Below are positions 1 through 10,090 of a DNA stretch of 64,000 nt, in pieces; position 1 is the first letter of the stretch; each line of letters begins with the position of its first letter. The notes beneath the pieces were generated by a model. The model made no database searches. It was not told the DNA's origin and worked only from the letters and a program-made list of their open reading frames with translations. The position numbers were made by a program, and so were the translations under genes. Source of the DNA: Fragilariopsis cylindrus CCMP1102 (Eukaryota; Bacillariophyta; Bacillariophyceae; Bacillariales; Bacillariaceae); contig FMBT01000331.1 of NCBI GenBank assembly GCA_900095095.1, forward strand, positions 62,001 to 126,000, read 5' to 3'.

Positions 1-110
1 GATGCCATCACAGTAATTTTTGTTGTTGGCTTGGTGGAAGTTGAGTGGGAGTTCAGACTAAGTAGCAGCAGTAGCTGCTGCTGCAGTGATTTATTTGTTG
101 CTGCACTTGC
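1..110. repeat. Dispersed repeat, copy 1
   Basis: This stretch is clearly related to 15239-15350: both start with a GCCATCAC block, continue through GTTGTTGG, GGTGGAAGTTGAGT and GGAGTTCAGACTAAG, and then enter a CAG/GCTGCTG run. The second copy overlaps the 3' end of the minus-strand gene at 15289-16125, so this may be the tail of a second gene copy lying left of the window. No ORF of note lies here. Confidence 0.6.
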
Positions 111-515
111 TACAATAATGTTGCCCTTTGTTGTCACATACTGCTAGAATACACAATTTTATGCCAGAATTCATTCCCTTTGTGTGCCTACCTACCACAA
201 CAAACAGCAAAACGAGGAGGTACAAGGTAAAAGTGATGCACACAATGCTATTGTATAGTTTATTGATTTCCCTGCATCAAAATGTTAAGGTCTGTGCATC
301 TGCAACCATCTCATATATGGGATAATTTGTTGTGTGTTAGTTATATATATTCAGGCTATGGTGTGAGTGGTACAGTAGGCCACAATATGACCTCCCAAGA
401 GATCAACATGACCAACCATTACAACTGAATTGTACAAAATTAATAATGTTACGAAGTAGTGTGTGTGGCATGGTGTGTTTGGTTGATCCACTCCTTTTCC
501 ACATTGACATTGTGT
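111..515. other. Intergenic, nothing recognised
   Basis: AT-rich sequence with only short, composition-driven ORFs on both strands. I see no domain, RNA gene or repeat here beyond the neighbouring repeat copy. Confidence 0.4.
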
Positions 516-586
516 AACAACACCTGGGAACATGCTTAACTTTGCTGAGCAGACGGGAAGCGGTGCTGTCATGTTGGTATGGTTCT
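516..586 (-). pseudogene. 5S rRNA pseudogene with internal deletion
   Basis: Read on the minus strand, this matches the 5S rRNA gene at 18125-18243 at both ends (the CATACCAACATGACAGCACC block and the CCCAGGTGTTGTT 3' end). About 40 nt are missing where the intact copy carries the GGCCTGGTTAGTACT region and the following internal-promoter box C. It therefore cannot fold as a normal 5S or bind TFIIIA in the usual way. It is most simply a dead 5S copy or a retro-copied fragment. Confidence 0.8.
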
Positions 587-1037
587 TCAGTAAAAAGAGT
601 AAGTGATATGTACTGTAAACAACGAAAGCGCCGTTATAAAATGGGGGAATCGCGCATTCGCGCAATTTTCTGCCCTGGTGGTGTAAAGCGAGGTCTTAGG
701 TCCCGATATAATCACATAATCACATAATATGAGGCTGGTGAGTGTTTACTGAGATCTGTTCTCTTCACATCACCAATGTCAACACTAGCTAGTAACTGCG
801 ATTATGCTCATTGTTTGTTTAAAACGAATACAATAGGGAATAATATCTAGACAATATTCTTTGTTCTTTAAGGCTACTGTACTCGTATAACCCTGGAGGT
901 TCCTTACAAGTACTAGTTTCAACAGTATCTGTATCTACTCTTTCGTTCGCATCCGTGATCGATATCGCAAAACTGAACACTCGATTAATCAATCCCTTAT
1001 ATCGACAGGTAAACTTATTCACGGCGAGAGACAAATC
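587..1037. other. Upstream region of the esterase gene
   Basis: Non-coding stretch between the 5S fragment and the first gene. It contains the promoter and 5' UTR of the gene starting at 1038, but I see no clear TATA or initiator motif. Small ORFs here have no recognisable content. Confidence 0.35.
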
Positions 1038-3689
1038 ATGCGCACCATCTTGTTTCTATTGATTCTTTTGTGTCGCTATTGCCGAGGTGAAAGCGAAAAT
1101 TTAGAATTCGTGCAACATACTAACGGTGCGGCACAAAATACGGACGCCGCCCTATCGTCATTGGACACGTCGTATTATAAACGCCGCTGCCTGCGCGGGT
1201 ATGCCGCTTCAAACTTTGATCTTCTGGACACCGACAATTATGATAAATGGATGGATGACGACACGATTATGTATTTAGCGGAAACTGGTACCTACAAAGG
1301 CCCCAGCGGAATCGCCGAATATATAGGCGGGCCTGTTTATTTTGCATCAAGTTTTGTGGAGTTGGAATCACAGATGCTTCCGATTTCGTTTAATGAAACG
1401 ATTTGTGTGGCTCACTTCAGTATCAAAATTGATCTTACGACTGATCCTGTCAGGGTTGGTGAGCCCGTTGGCCTGGCTTCCACCTTTGGATTTACACTAT
1501 ACTGGACAGTTGCTGTTGCCGACGATGGTGTTGAATTGAATACTACAGATGTCCGTCCTAGCAACAGATTCAACAACTACGATGAAAATTACGACTTCAG
1601 AACTCACAGAATCAATGCATACTTCCCGAATGCATACTTGAGACGACTTTATGGAGTTGAACTTGAGACAGACAAGGTTCGTGACTTTGTTTGTGATGTC
1701 ATCATGAGCCCTGGGTGTAATGAAACACGTGATCTTAATCAACTCAGCTCGCATGAGGAGTGTGTAACAATGTACGAGACCCTTCTCAGTACCAATATGA
1801 CTGGATCTATGGATGACTTCACCAAAGGCTGTCGAATTCTTCACGCCGTATATGCTCTCGAAAACCAAAAACACTGTCCTCACTTGAGTTTTAAACCACA
1901 ACAAGACTATTTAGGTATAACCAAGTGCCAAATTTCAAGCGGACAGGTTCCATCAGATATCTTTTCCGAAGTCGAACTTGATTTCATTCAGCAGCAGAGC
2001 ATCACTTATGGATTCGACAGCCAGGAACAATATATAGAATCTGATCCTGTCCCAGTCATTTCTCATGGAGTTAAGGCCCTCCAATCCACACCATCGGAAG
2101 ACACGTCGAAGTCACCAAAAGACACGGGCAATGAAAGTGAGTTTATGAGGTTGCAATTCTTTGATCCTCTCATTCCATGTGGAGATGGCAGCCCTTCAGG
2201 TGTTTATGTTGAGAATAATCCTAAAGTGCAAAACAGTCAGAACCACATACTGGTATTTCTTGGCGGCGCTGCATGCACAAACCCACAAGACTGTGAAAAG
2301 GCGTATCGAATGGAACCCTTTAAGTTTTCAACTGACTATTACCCATCCACCTTGGAAGGATCTACCGTTCTATCAAGGGACCCGACAATAAATCCGACAA
2401 TGCACAATTACACCAAATGGATGGTACCCTATTGCAGTCAGGATTTCTTTTTGGGTGACATAAAGAAAGGAAAAGTAGGGAATTTCACTCACGCGGGAAG
2501 TCTTATATTTGACGCCGCGCTTAAGTATTGGCAGGGGCAAGTTCGTTCGAATTTTTTTCCTTTGGATTCAACGGGCGGCAGTGTTGTATTAGACAACGTA
2601 GTTGTCGTAGGGATTAGTGCGGGGGCGATCGGCGTTATGAATAAGATCGACACGATCCGTACAATCATCAACTCAGAAGAAGACAAAATCAAGACTCGGA
2701 ACCTCAAGATTATATTAGACTCTCCCTCCGTCATGAGCGATCTACCACATGCTGGAAAGAACTTCAAGACTGCTATGGTGGAGTACACCAACCTTAGTGA
2801 GAATCCCCTTTGCCATCCTCTAAACCCCTTCACTAGGACCTTTGAGAGAATGTCAGCACTACCATGCTGCTTATCTACGCACTGTATGCTTCGCTATGAC
2901 GAGAGATTGTCTAGTTTTTATGACATTAATTGGAAGACTGGCGGCAACAATGCAAATAATGAAGAAGAAATTTTGATTTTAGACTCAGCTTATGATCCGC
3001 TTGCCCTTATGTCATCTGTTGACGTATCTTCCGACCAAGATGACGACAGTAGTACCGACATAACTAGCGCGTTATTCGTTCAACTCGAGATCGGTGGAAT
3101 GAGAAAGAAAGGAGGTGTTGAAACAGCCGCCTTTGCCAAATCGATGGCCCAACAAAAAATGTCACAAAACATAACTTTAGAAGAATTCTATGACCAGCCT
3201 CGGGTGAAATGGATCTTCAGTTCATGCTACCAGCATACTTTTTTGGTACCAAGTTCGTCAGTACTCGAATTGAATTGTCTCTATGGAAACTATGAAGACG
3301 AGCAATTTGACTATGTTTGCCGAGATGGTGGATATTCGTTTGTGATTGAAACGGATAGCCACTATTTCGGTATTTGGAGAACTCCAGACACTTGGGACTT
3401 GGCTGTCTTCCGAGACGAATCAATGCATGACATTGTCAATAACTTTGTTCGTGGAAACTTTTCGGGTCAACTGCCATCACCAGTTGTCCTGGAAGGAGAC
3501 GTAGCTTTGCTTTCGTACGATACTCCCGACGTGATCGACTTCCGACTACAACCTTGCGTAGGTCCTAATTGTCGTGAAGACACAGCGCCCTCCTCGACAT
3601 TACCATCATGCCAGGCGATGATTGAAACTGCTAATTATTTTGTTCCGGTTCCTACTGGATTTGTTGTTGTATGGTTGTTCTACTTCTAA
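1038..3689 (+). CDS. Secreted SnoaL-like plus pectin acetylesterase/Notum-like protein
   Basis: An 883-residue ORF. Residues 1-17 form a signal peptide (MRTILFLLILLCRYCRG). Residues ~48-180 look like a SnoaL/NTF2-type domain. From ~375 the protein matches the pectin acetylesterase/Notum family of serine carboxylesterases, which remove acyl groups from glycans or lipidated proteins. The catalytic set is visible: Ser527 in GISAGAIG, Asp653 in DSAYDPLAL and His733 in SSCYQHTF, in the correct order and spacing. Many Asn-x-Ser/Thr sites and cysteines fit an extracellular location. The last residues run into a hydrophobic segment that is better encoded one frame over (MVVLLLIFLAA at 3671), and the next sequence encodes an ABCG transporter. 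The ORF end at 3689 is therefore probably not the true C-terminus. Confidence 0.85.
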   Translation: MRTILFLLILLCRYCRGESENLEFVQHTNGAAQNTDAALSSLDTSYYKRRCLRGYAASNFDLLDTDNYDKWMDDDTIMYLAETGTYKGPSGIAEYIGGPVYFASSFVELESQMLPISFNETICVAHFSIKIDLTTDPVRVGEPVGLASTFGFTLYWTVAVADDGVELNTTDVRPSNRFNNYDENYDFRTHRINAYFPNAYLRRLYGVELETDKVRDFVCDVIMSPGCNETRDLNQLSSHEECVTMYETLLSTNMTGSMDDFTKGCRILHAVYALENQKHCPHLSFKPQQDYLGITKCQISSGQVPSDIFSEVELDFIQQQSITYGFDSQEQYIESDPVPVISHGVKALQSTPSEDTSKSPKDTGNESEFMRLQFFDPLIPCGDGSPSGVYVENNPKVQNSQNHILVFLGGAACTNPQDCEKAYRMEPFKFSTDYYPSTLEGSTVLSRDPTINPTMHNYTKWMVPYCSQDFFLGDIKKGKVGNFTHAGSLIFDAALKYWQGQVRSNFFPLDSTGGSVVLDNVVVVGISAGAIGVMNKIDTIRTIINSEEDKIKTRNLKIILDSPSVMSDLPHAGKNFKTAMVEYTNLSENPLCHPLNPFTRTFERMSALPCCLSTHCMLRYDERLSSFYDINWKTGGNNANNEEEILILDSAYDPLALMSSVDVSSDQDDDSSTDITSALFVQLEIGGMRKKGGVETAAFAKSMAQQKMSQNITLEEFYDQPRVKWIFSSCYQHTFLVPSSSVLELNCLYGNYEDEQFDYVCRDGGYSFVIETDSHYFGIWRTPDTWDLAVFRDESMHDIVNNFVRGNFSGQLPSPVVLEGDVALLSYDTPDVIDFRLQPCVGPNCREDTAPSSTLPSCQAMIETANYFVPVPTGFVVVWLFYF

Positions 3690-5613
3690 TCTTCCTGGCT
3701 GCCACACCTTTCCTGAGATATCATTTACTAAAATGTTGATAGGCAAAATCGAAGCCGATATGAAGGATGCATTACGCACGACCGTAGAATTACGAACATC
3801 AAGATTATCATTCCATAGCCTAGACAGAGGAAGAAGAAGAAGAAAAAGTACTACGTAATACCAGAAAGTCACGACGAAGTCTCTCCGATAGCACACTTGC
3901 GATCGATGGCATAAGCGTAGTGATGTCAGATGGGAAAAATATTGTGACCGATGTGAGCATTAGCTTGAAGTATGGGACACTTAACGCTCTCTGTGGCAGA
4001 TCGGCAGTGGTAAGAGTACACTGCTGAGAGCGTTGTCATTACTGCATCATCCAGGAATCGAAGTGGAAATTCGAAATGGAAGTTCAATTTTGGAGCGAAC
4101 ACCAAAGGCTTTTCTCCGCCAACACGACGATTCTGTAGGATTTGGCAAGCTTACTCCCGTAGACTATCTTCGCTATACAGCACAGATCATAGGTTGCGAC
4201 AAAGAAAAACAGCAGATGTTCTCTTTTTGCTGACCAAATGTTTTCTCGTAAGAAGAAAAATCGCAGTACCGACCCTGAGAATGATTTCGACGCTTTCACC
4301 TCTACGAAGATTGAAAATTTGAGTGGTGGCCAGCGTAGATTTTTGAACATAGCCGCCACGCTTTTATCAGAACCAAAGTTGCTTCTATTGGATGAGCCTC
4401 TAAGTGGATTGGATTCTGCTTCTAGCCTTTTTGTTCTCGAGGGACTTGAATCGATTGCCCTAGTTTCTGATTGTGCTATCTTCATGACAGTTCATCAGCC
4501 TTCTGAGAGGATTTTGGAGCATTATGACACAGTATTCTTCATGGATGGAGGTCAATTGACTTTTCAAGAGTCGGTCAACCCGGAAATGTCCATGAACTCC
4601 ATACCGAACTTGAGAAGCGCATGATTTCTGATAGCACCTCCAAACCATTCCAACCGATAGATGAAGAGTCTCTCCAACAATCAATTGAACCTAACAACCC
4701 AATAGGAAAAGCTATGGCAGTGACAATTACAATGATAACATTAATTGTACGAAAGTGGAATTAAGATGTTTTCAAAGACCATAAAACAAATTGCTCCATT
4801 GGCTCATCGATTGCATCTCCAATTTGGTTGGGAGCCATTGAGCGGTTGTACACTGGTAATTTTTCTTATGTTTATTGCAGGTTTGCTTCGCTTTGAGAAA
4901 TTCTATCCGCAAAAGGTTGTCTCACTGTCTCTTACTATAATTGGTATTCCGAGTGTTGTTTTTCCGCACAAGGTGGTCGAACATGCTTTAATGTGGAAGG
5001 CTCATAAAGAAGAATTGGACGATAAAAAGATAACGCCCTTGGCGTTTCAAATCTCAACAGCTCTACTCACATTCCCTGTACCAATTTTCTCTCTTCTAGT
5101 TGGGCAAATATTGGTTTACCTGATCGAAGGGTGGTCATTTGATAGCTTTGCGTACCAATGGGTGGTTGCTACCGTTCATCTTATGTGTTCTTTTCAATTG
5201 GGACGAATGCTGATGGTGTGGTTTCGAGGCGATTTCAGTAAGGGAATTCGGTATTATGTAATGTTCCTTGTATATGCATTTATTTTCAATGGTGTCTGCA
5301 TGTCTACAAACAAGCCCCCAGAATTTTTGCGTTGGTTGTATTGGTTCTCGATCAATTTTTGGGGAATTTCCGGTTCGGTGATCCGCCAGTTTGACAGTGA
5401 CGTTTATTCAAATACTGAATATTGCAGTGATCTAATTGCCTGCTGGTCAGTGATAACAATACTATCATACGGAACCTTGGTTTTGCTCCACTTTCAAATA
5501 CTGTTCGAGCGCTCAACATTCTGACTTGCGTATTTGTAGCTTTTTGGCTTCTGGAGTTTGCCATCTTGCATCATAGACGACCGGACATAGATAGACTCAA
5601 GCACAGCTTGTAA
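3671..5613 (+). CDS. ABCG-type ABC transporter, frame-disrupted; likely 3' half of a fusion with the esterase
   Basis: In order the region encodes a membrane helix (3671-3720), a basic linker, and an ABCG nucleotide-binding domain. The domain shows a Walker A region around 4000-4025, the signature LSGGQRR at ~4320, Walker B LLLLDEPLSGLDS at ~4380 and the H-loop TVHQPSE at ~4490. It is followed by an ABC2-type membrane domain (4745-5524) and a short C-terminal tail ending at 5613. No single frame covers it: there are around eight one-base frame changes, nearly all reading as the loss of one base. In Walker A the text GATCGGCAGTGG needs one more G to give GRSGSGKST, which an intron cannot explain. 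The NBD-then-TMD order is that of ABCG half transporters. Either it is a decaying gene or the sequence carries errors; clean conservation between the breaks favours errors. Confidence 0.75.
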
Positions 5614-5960
5614 CGGCTAAGTGGGGCACGTTCGATTGAGGTGCAATCCGAACCCCCAATCTTAAACGATTTCAATAAAATAAATAATTACATATGTACA
5701 GTAGCACTTCGTACTACTTCTAGCATTCATCGATATTGCAGATATGCGTGTTCACGTGTGTTTGGGGCATATGCTGGAGCACTGATGTCGATTGATAACG
5801 TGCCGGACAACTACCATCGCTTGATTCAAAATTATTCCCAACCCCAATTCACCTGGTACATATTTTTCTTTTGCTGACTGGTACAATCGCAACATTTGCA
5901 AGTGATGCCAGCTAAGCTAGCATCGAACTCCCCAATGACAATGAAATTGAGCAAGCGACC
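5614..5960. other. Intergenic downstream of the transporter
   Basis: A 78-residue ORF (5641-5877) crosses this stretch but has no recognisable domain and no neighbour support. I see nothing else firm. Confidence 0.3.
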
Positions 5961-6232
5961 GACGCCAAAAAAATTTCGTCTCTATTAAGCGTACCAATAT
6001 CTATATTTCGTCTAGTAAGTTTATATTAAACAGAGCAATATCCATGGAGGTTCGATTCAATACATTCCCATCATCATCATGATGTGAATAATTTTCCATT
6101 TCAATTCTTAATAATTTAAAAGAATTTTCCTTGTCGCCAGGTATCGCGCAGTATTTTTGAATCATAAAAAATAAGTCCCGAGTGTCCCATGAAAAACTAG
6201 CGTTGAGCCGGAACATGCCATTTACACCCTCC
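5961..6232. repeat. Solo end of the terminal-inverted-repeat element
   Basis: Closely similar, in the same orientation, to the right arm of the element at 7389-8384. It shares ATCTATATTTCGTCT, CCATGGAGGT-CGATTCAATACA, GAATTTTCC and the terminal GAGTGTC...GAGC-GGAAC block. Only this arm is recognisable, so it is a solo or truncated copy. Confidence 0.7.
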
Positions 6233-7013
6233 CCCCGCCCCGGGACAATTTGGAATTTGGCTATGTATTTGTATGCACCTCTATATAGAAAATGCCCCAA
6301 TGTACAAAATTAACAACCCATTCCACCTTGTATTTAGCACTACATATTACGCTAGTCCAAGTGAAGCAGTCACACTATTGCTTTTTATGGACAGGACATC
6401 TATCTCTGTGCACATTCACTGCAGCCCTTTAACTCAAGTTATCAAGAGAAATATACCACCCATCATCATCATCATCTGCTGTCAGGCTGCTACACCTCAT
6501 GCAGTAGGCTGTTTTTGTATCTGCCATTTGACTCAACAAAATCATCATAGTTAATATCCAACGATTTAAATACTCAACATAGGGATTTAAAATCCATTGT
6601 GGCAGTATGATGTAAAATTACAATGACTGTTATTCGATAACACACATAATGTTCAAGACAACACATATATATTATACCCAGTACAAGATCTCATCATTTT
6701 CTTTAAGTATTCAAACACACATGTCCCTACAGGAAAAAGGGTTTTCTTCTGGAACATCTTGTTCCACAATAATTGTTACTTTTCTTAGCCTGCCCTACAT
6801 AATAATTATAGACAACATTCTACAGGAATCCCAGCACACAAAATATCTATCTAAAACCCTTTACTACAGAATAACAGTACTTAAATACTAAAGTCCAGTA
6901 CATGACAGTTGCAACAAGGCGAGCCATACCCAGTCACAGATCATTCACATGGTAAGGAAGATTGCCTACCCATTGAATGGACTAGTGTAATGATGGGAAT
7001 ATCCTAGTTGACT
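6233..7013. other. Non-coding, AT-rich
   Basis: No domain-bearing ORF or clear repeat. Small ORFs (6273-6554, 6649-6891) look like chance open frames in AT-rich sequence. Confidence 0.35.
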
Positions 7014-7388
7014 AGACATTAGTTTAATATCAAAGTATACTATACAGTTGTTATCACCAGAATACATGAGAATCCACAGTGACTTAATACCACCAAAAGA
7101 GATAAAACAGGAATACAATACAGCTGAGTTCACAGACAAAGATGGGTACGTATACATGGAAGTAGCAGGCGCAATATATTGATTGTCTCAATCAGGATAC
7201 CTTGCGGGTATCATCCAGTTAAAAGAACACCAGGACTACGGAAACATGAAACAAGGAGAACTACATTCACACTAGTGGTCGATGACATTGGCGTACAGTA
7301 CTTCAACAAAAAAGATGCTGACCACTCATGCTGACCACTCAAACAACTCAATCAAGGTAAACTACCCTGTGAAAATAGATTGGACAGG

Positions 7389-8384
7389 GGCGTGTTCCGG
7401 CTCAACGCTGCGCAAATATGGTGAATAAAGGACAATCTGCGGACAGACGCCTGCCACACGGGATTGGTTAACACGCGCTATGCAGTGAAGTACTATCAAT
7501 TGGGCGAATTTTTAGCTTCTACAGAAGCTCTTCTTTCCTACAATTGACCAATCATAGGCATGCATTGAATCAAGACGCATCGACAGGTGTAGGTGGTGTC
7601 AGCAAAGCCCTGCTAGTGATCCGAGGAGAATTTCCCCCATTTTGGGCTTCGTCGTCGAAGTTAAAAATTATTATTTATCGCGCACCTATGCAGTGAAAGT
7701 AGGAATTTTCCTTATTAACACACCATGACAATGGGTTGTATTGAATCGAACCTCCATGGATATCCATTTATTTAACAAAAGCTTATGAGACGAAATATAG
7801 ATGCTTGTACTCTTAACAAGGACAAAAAGTTTTGGTTTATTTGGTGGAATTTTAAATACTTAAACTCTCTTTTAGAAAAAGACACACATGATCGGATTTT
7901 CGGAAAAAACACGTCCTACATACACGTTGATAATGGGTCCTCTCTTAATGTACCAATACCAATAAAAATTATCGCATTAACTACTATAACACTAATAGAG
8001 ACTTCTGTATTAGTACTTTATCTATCAATCCATTCTTTGATTTTTAATTTTCCTCTCTTATGCACCTCTTCCTGGCGATTCGAAATTTGCCTGCCACCCA
8101 TGTATATCGTTATAGAATTTTCCCCAGACAACCAAATCCATCCAAAATTTTTCGCCTCTATTTATCGTACCAATATCTATATTTCGTCTTATAATCGTAT
8201 GTTAAATAGATTGATATCCATGGAGGTGCGATTCAATACATCCCATTGTCATGATGACTGGAATTTTCCATTTCAATACTTAATTATTTTCAAAAGAATT
8301 TTCCATTTGTCGCGAGGTATCGCGCATTATAAAATTTTTAGTCGCGAGTGTCTCTCAAACCGCCGCATCGAGCTGGAACGCGCC
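7389..8384. mobile_element. Non-autonomous terminal-inverted-repeat (MITE-like) element, ~1.0 kb
   Basis: It starts GGCGTGTTCCGGCTC and ends with the inverse, GAGCTGGAACGCGCC. Longer subterminal inverted arms pair ~7640-7805 with ~8160-8340 (for example ACCTCCATGGATATC against its complement). CAGG at 7385-7388 and at 8385-8388 looks like a 4-bp target duplication, and the flanks rejoin smoothly within the copia RT sequence (TGGACAGG/ATCAAAATACATAGG). No transposase is visible; the 205-residue ORF at 7785-8402 has no domain. Related ends occur at 5961-6232 and 17265-17322, so this is a small family. Superfamily is unassigned. Confidence 0.75.
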
Positions 8385-8457
8385 CAGGATCAAAATACAT
8401 AGGAATTGATCTAGATTGGAACTACAAAATAGAACAAGTAGTATTATTAGTAGAAGG

Positions 8458-8694
8458 TGTTGAAATCTTAACACGCACGACGGACAGACCGCAAATACCG
8501 TTACTATCGCGCACCGATTCAAACAGTCAAACAAGCCAGTCAAACCCCAAATCCAATTCAAATGATAAATGCCTATCATCACTACTAACACAAGCAACAC
8601 AGCGTCTCAAGGACAGCCTAAGATAGAGCCCATAAATCGTTTAGAACAACCTTAATAACTCAACTAATCTCTTATCTAAACTAGAATCTCAACA
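8458..8694 (+). repeat. Copia 5' LTR
   Basis: 237 bp, TG...CA ends, repeated at 14076-14312. It is preceded by GAAGG, the 5-bp target duplication. Confidence 0.93.
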
Positions 8695-8707
8695 GTTCTA
8701 AACGATA

Positions 8708-10078
8708 TTGTCGCAGGACACGAAACTAGACCTACTAACCCACGAAACAGTCAGCAGTAACCAACGACGTTTCGCAAGCATGACGAAAGTCTTAATCGAA
8801 TATGACTACTCAGGCATTGACCGAGTAGTTGGAATACCAACAACAGGACAGTTAATTACATTCCAGAAGCAGATGGCAAAAGTACAAACTAGTTACAAAT
8901 GCAACATCGCGGAAGCAAAAGACCATGGATGGTCATGGATAATGTGCACTCAAGCGCAGTGGATACTAAAACGAGGAATCATAGCACAAGTACCAGTGCC
9001 AACCGATCCAGGTCCATACATAGGAGACACCAACATCCTCAATGCAGCACACAAGCAAGCGCTCAAACTCTATCAAGAATACGAGGAACACAAGCGCAAC
9101 ACCAACAAAGCAATCCAAGCATGCTTTGATGAAGATTTATTTATCGAATTAGAAACAGATGGATTATTACTCGGAGTTTCACCACACGAGGTGTACCAAC
9201 ACATGTGGATGAATTTTATCCTAACAGTTGACAAAGATCGTGAAATCCTACATGCACGAGAACTACTCAAGGTAGATTACGACCCAGATCGAATAGTCCA
9301 ACACTACTACAAGGCAATCAACGAAGCAAGAGAACTACTAACTGGTCTCCGCGAAACTGTAACAGATGCAGAAGTGATGAGGAATGCATATGCCACCTTT
9401 GAAAAGAACATCGACTTAAAGGATGCATGTCGTGAATGGAACAGAGGGACATTAACAACATGGGAGGAAATGAGGAAACACTTCAGCAAGGAGATCCAGA
9501 TGAATAAAACAGATCCAGCCATTATGAAAAGAACAGAACTCGCAAATGCAGTACTAGCACAAAACAAAGAAGACGAAAATACGCAACGACAAGCAATGGA
9601 ATTAGGAGTACTACAAACACAAAAGATCCAGGAACTAGAGGCAAGGATCGAACAACAACAACTCGCAAACAGCGCAACCAACCAGGTCCCCGGACGGATC
9701 CCAGCTTCAATCAGCACAGGCAGCAGCAATGGCAGCGCCGGTGGTAGTAGTGCAACAAGCACTGTAACCAAAGAAGAGATGATGCAGATGTTCGCACAAT
9801 TCACTCAAAACAACAACCAAGGTGAAAGCAATGCAGGTACAGCAAAGAAGAAAAAGAACAGGTTTGACGGCGAGTATATCCGGAATGATCTAGGAAATGG
9901 AGAACGATCGAAACGCAGATATCCGGATTCAACCAACTACTGCCCATCGTGTGGATACGACATCAAACCAACACACACACCAGGCACCTGCACCAACCGA
10001 AAAGCCTGCCACAATGAAGCAGCTACCCTCACTAACAAAATGGGAGGAGTCACTACCAATTGCCATTTCGTAACCTGA
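8708..10078 (+). CDS. Copia gag-like region
   Basis: Roughly 456 residues directly after the 5' LTR. It is helix-rich and highly charged, with a long coiled-coil-like stretch and a Gly/Ser-rich linker. A C-terminal zinc-binding segment of the form CPSCGYD...H...C...C occupies the nucleocapsid position. Placement between the LTR and pol supports the gag call; no separate host function is implied. Confidence 0.8.
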   Translation: MSQDTKLDLLTHETVSSNQRRFASMTKVLIEYDYSGIDRVVGIPTTGQLITFQKQMAKVQTSYKCNIAEAKDHGWSWIMCTQAQWILKRGIIAQVPVPTDPGPYIGDTNILNAAHKQALKLYQEYEEHKRNTNKAIQACFDEDLFIELETDGLLLGVSPHEVYQHMWMNFILTVDKDREILHARELLKVDYDPDRIVQHYYKAINEARELLTGLRETVTDAEVMRNAYATFEKNIDLKDACREWNRGTLTTWEEMRKHFSKEIQMNKTDPAIMKRTELANAVLAQNKEDENTQRQAMELGVLQTQKIQELEARIEQQQLANSATNQVPGRIPASISTGSSNGSAGGSSATSTVTKEEMMQMFAQFTQNNNQGESNAGTAKKKKNRFDGEYIRNDLGNGERSKRRYPDSTNYCPSCGYDIKPTHTPGTCTNRKACHNEAATLTNKMGGVTTNCHFVT

Positions 10079-10090
10079 AGATGTGGGGAG

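Noticed and set aside
3960-4240. Introns as the cause of the ABCG frame changes
   Set aside because: The Walker A change needs just one base, with conserved residues on both sides, so no intron fits.
7785-8402. 205-residue plus-strand ORF
   Set aside because: It lies inside the inverted-repeat element, reads through the element's end and has no domain; an AT-rich chance frame.
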